Part shown: in pieces, positions 5,405 through 5,407 of the stretch
Numbering within the stretch: position 1 is the first letter of the stretch
Layout of the letters: each line of letters opens with the position of its first letter
Source of the DNA: an uncultured Sutterella sp.
GTDB taxonomy: Bacteria; Pseudomonadota; Gammaproteobacteria; Burkholderiales; Burkholderiaceae_F
DNA: 5,407 bases
Reading direction: 5' to 3'
Assembly (NCBI GenBank): GCA_900552915.1
Contig: USBS01000118.1
Span: forward strand, 1-5,407
The notes under the pieces: model-generated
The model's input: the letters and a program-made list of their open reading frames with translations, nothing else
Databases searched by the model: none
Told to the model about the DNA's origin: nothing
Position numbers and translations under genes: made by a program

Positions 5405-5407
5405 TTC

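Noticed and set aside
1..5407. CRISPR array, rRNA or tRNA genes
   Set aside because: No regularly spaced direct repeats and no rRNA-like or complete tRNA-like sequence were seen.

Overview
The window looks like part of a proteobacterial chromosome. A betaproteobacterium of the Burkholderiales, possibly a gut Sutterella-type lineage, is my best guess. This rests on the form of the FadD-like ligase, on separate trpE and trpG genes, and on moderately high GC; it is inference and was not tested by a search.

Layout from left to right: (1) The 3' half of a plus-strand long-chain acyl-CoA synthetase (2-880), ending in a strong hairpin (903-939). (2) A minus-strand block of two unrelated P-loop ATPases: a complete AAA_14/DUF4143 protein (1625-2821) followed 31 bp downstream by a short, apparently C-terminally truncated archaeal-type AAA ATPase (961-1593). 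(3) A short AT-rich control region (about 2810-2928) with three copies of the 11-mer TGAACAATTTT or its complement. These copies sit on a candidate -35 box, its -10 box and the start codon of the DUF4143 gene. (4) trpG (2929-3492) and trpE (3504-4946), tightly coupled on the minus strand, encoding the two subunits of anthranilate synthase. (5) A 461-bp region upstream of trpE (4947-5407). It has no large gene but holds a short reading frame with three Trp codons in nine, which I read as a trp leader peptide, together with alternative RNA stems and three inverted repeats.

The trp pair makes anthranilate from chorismate, the first committed step to tryptophan, and the leader peptide implies ribosome-sensed control by charged tRNA-Trp. 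No trpD or trpC follows trpG, where they often lie in proteobacteria; the ATPase block occupies that place. Spot counts of single 60-base lines gave 60% GC in the ligase, 55% in trpE, and 40% and 45% in the two ATPase genes. The ATPase block is therefore probably acquired DNA. The least ordinary items are the trp leader and the repeat-studded control region of the DUF4143 ATPase.
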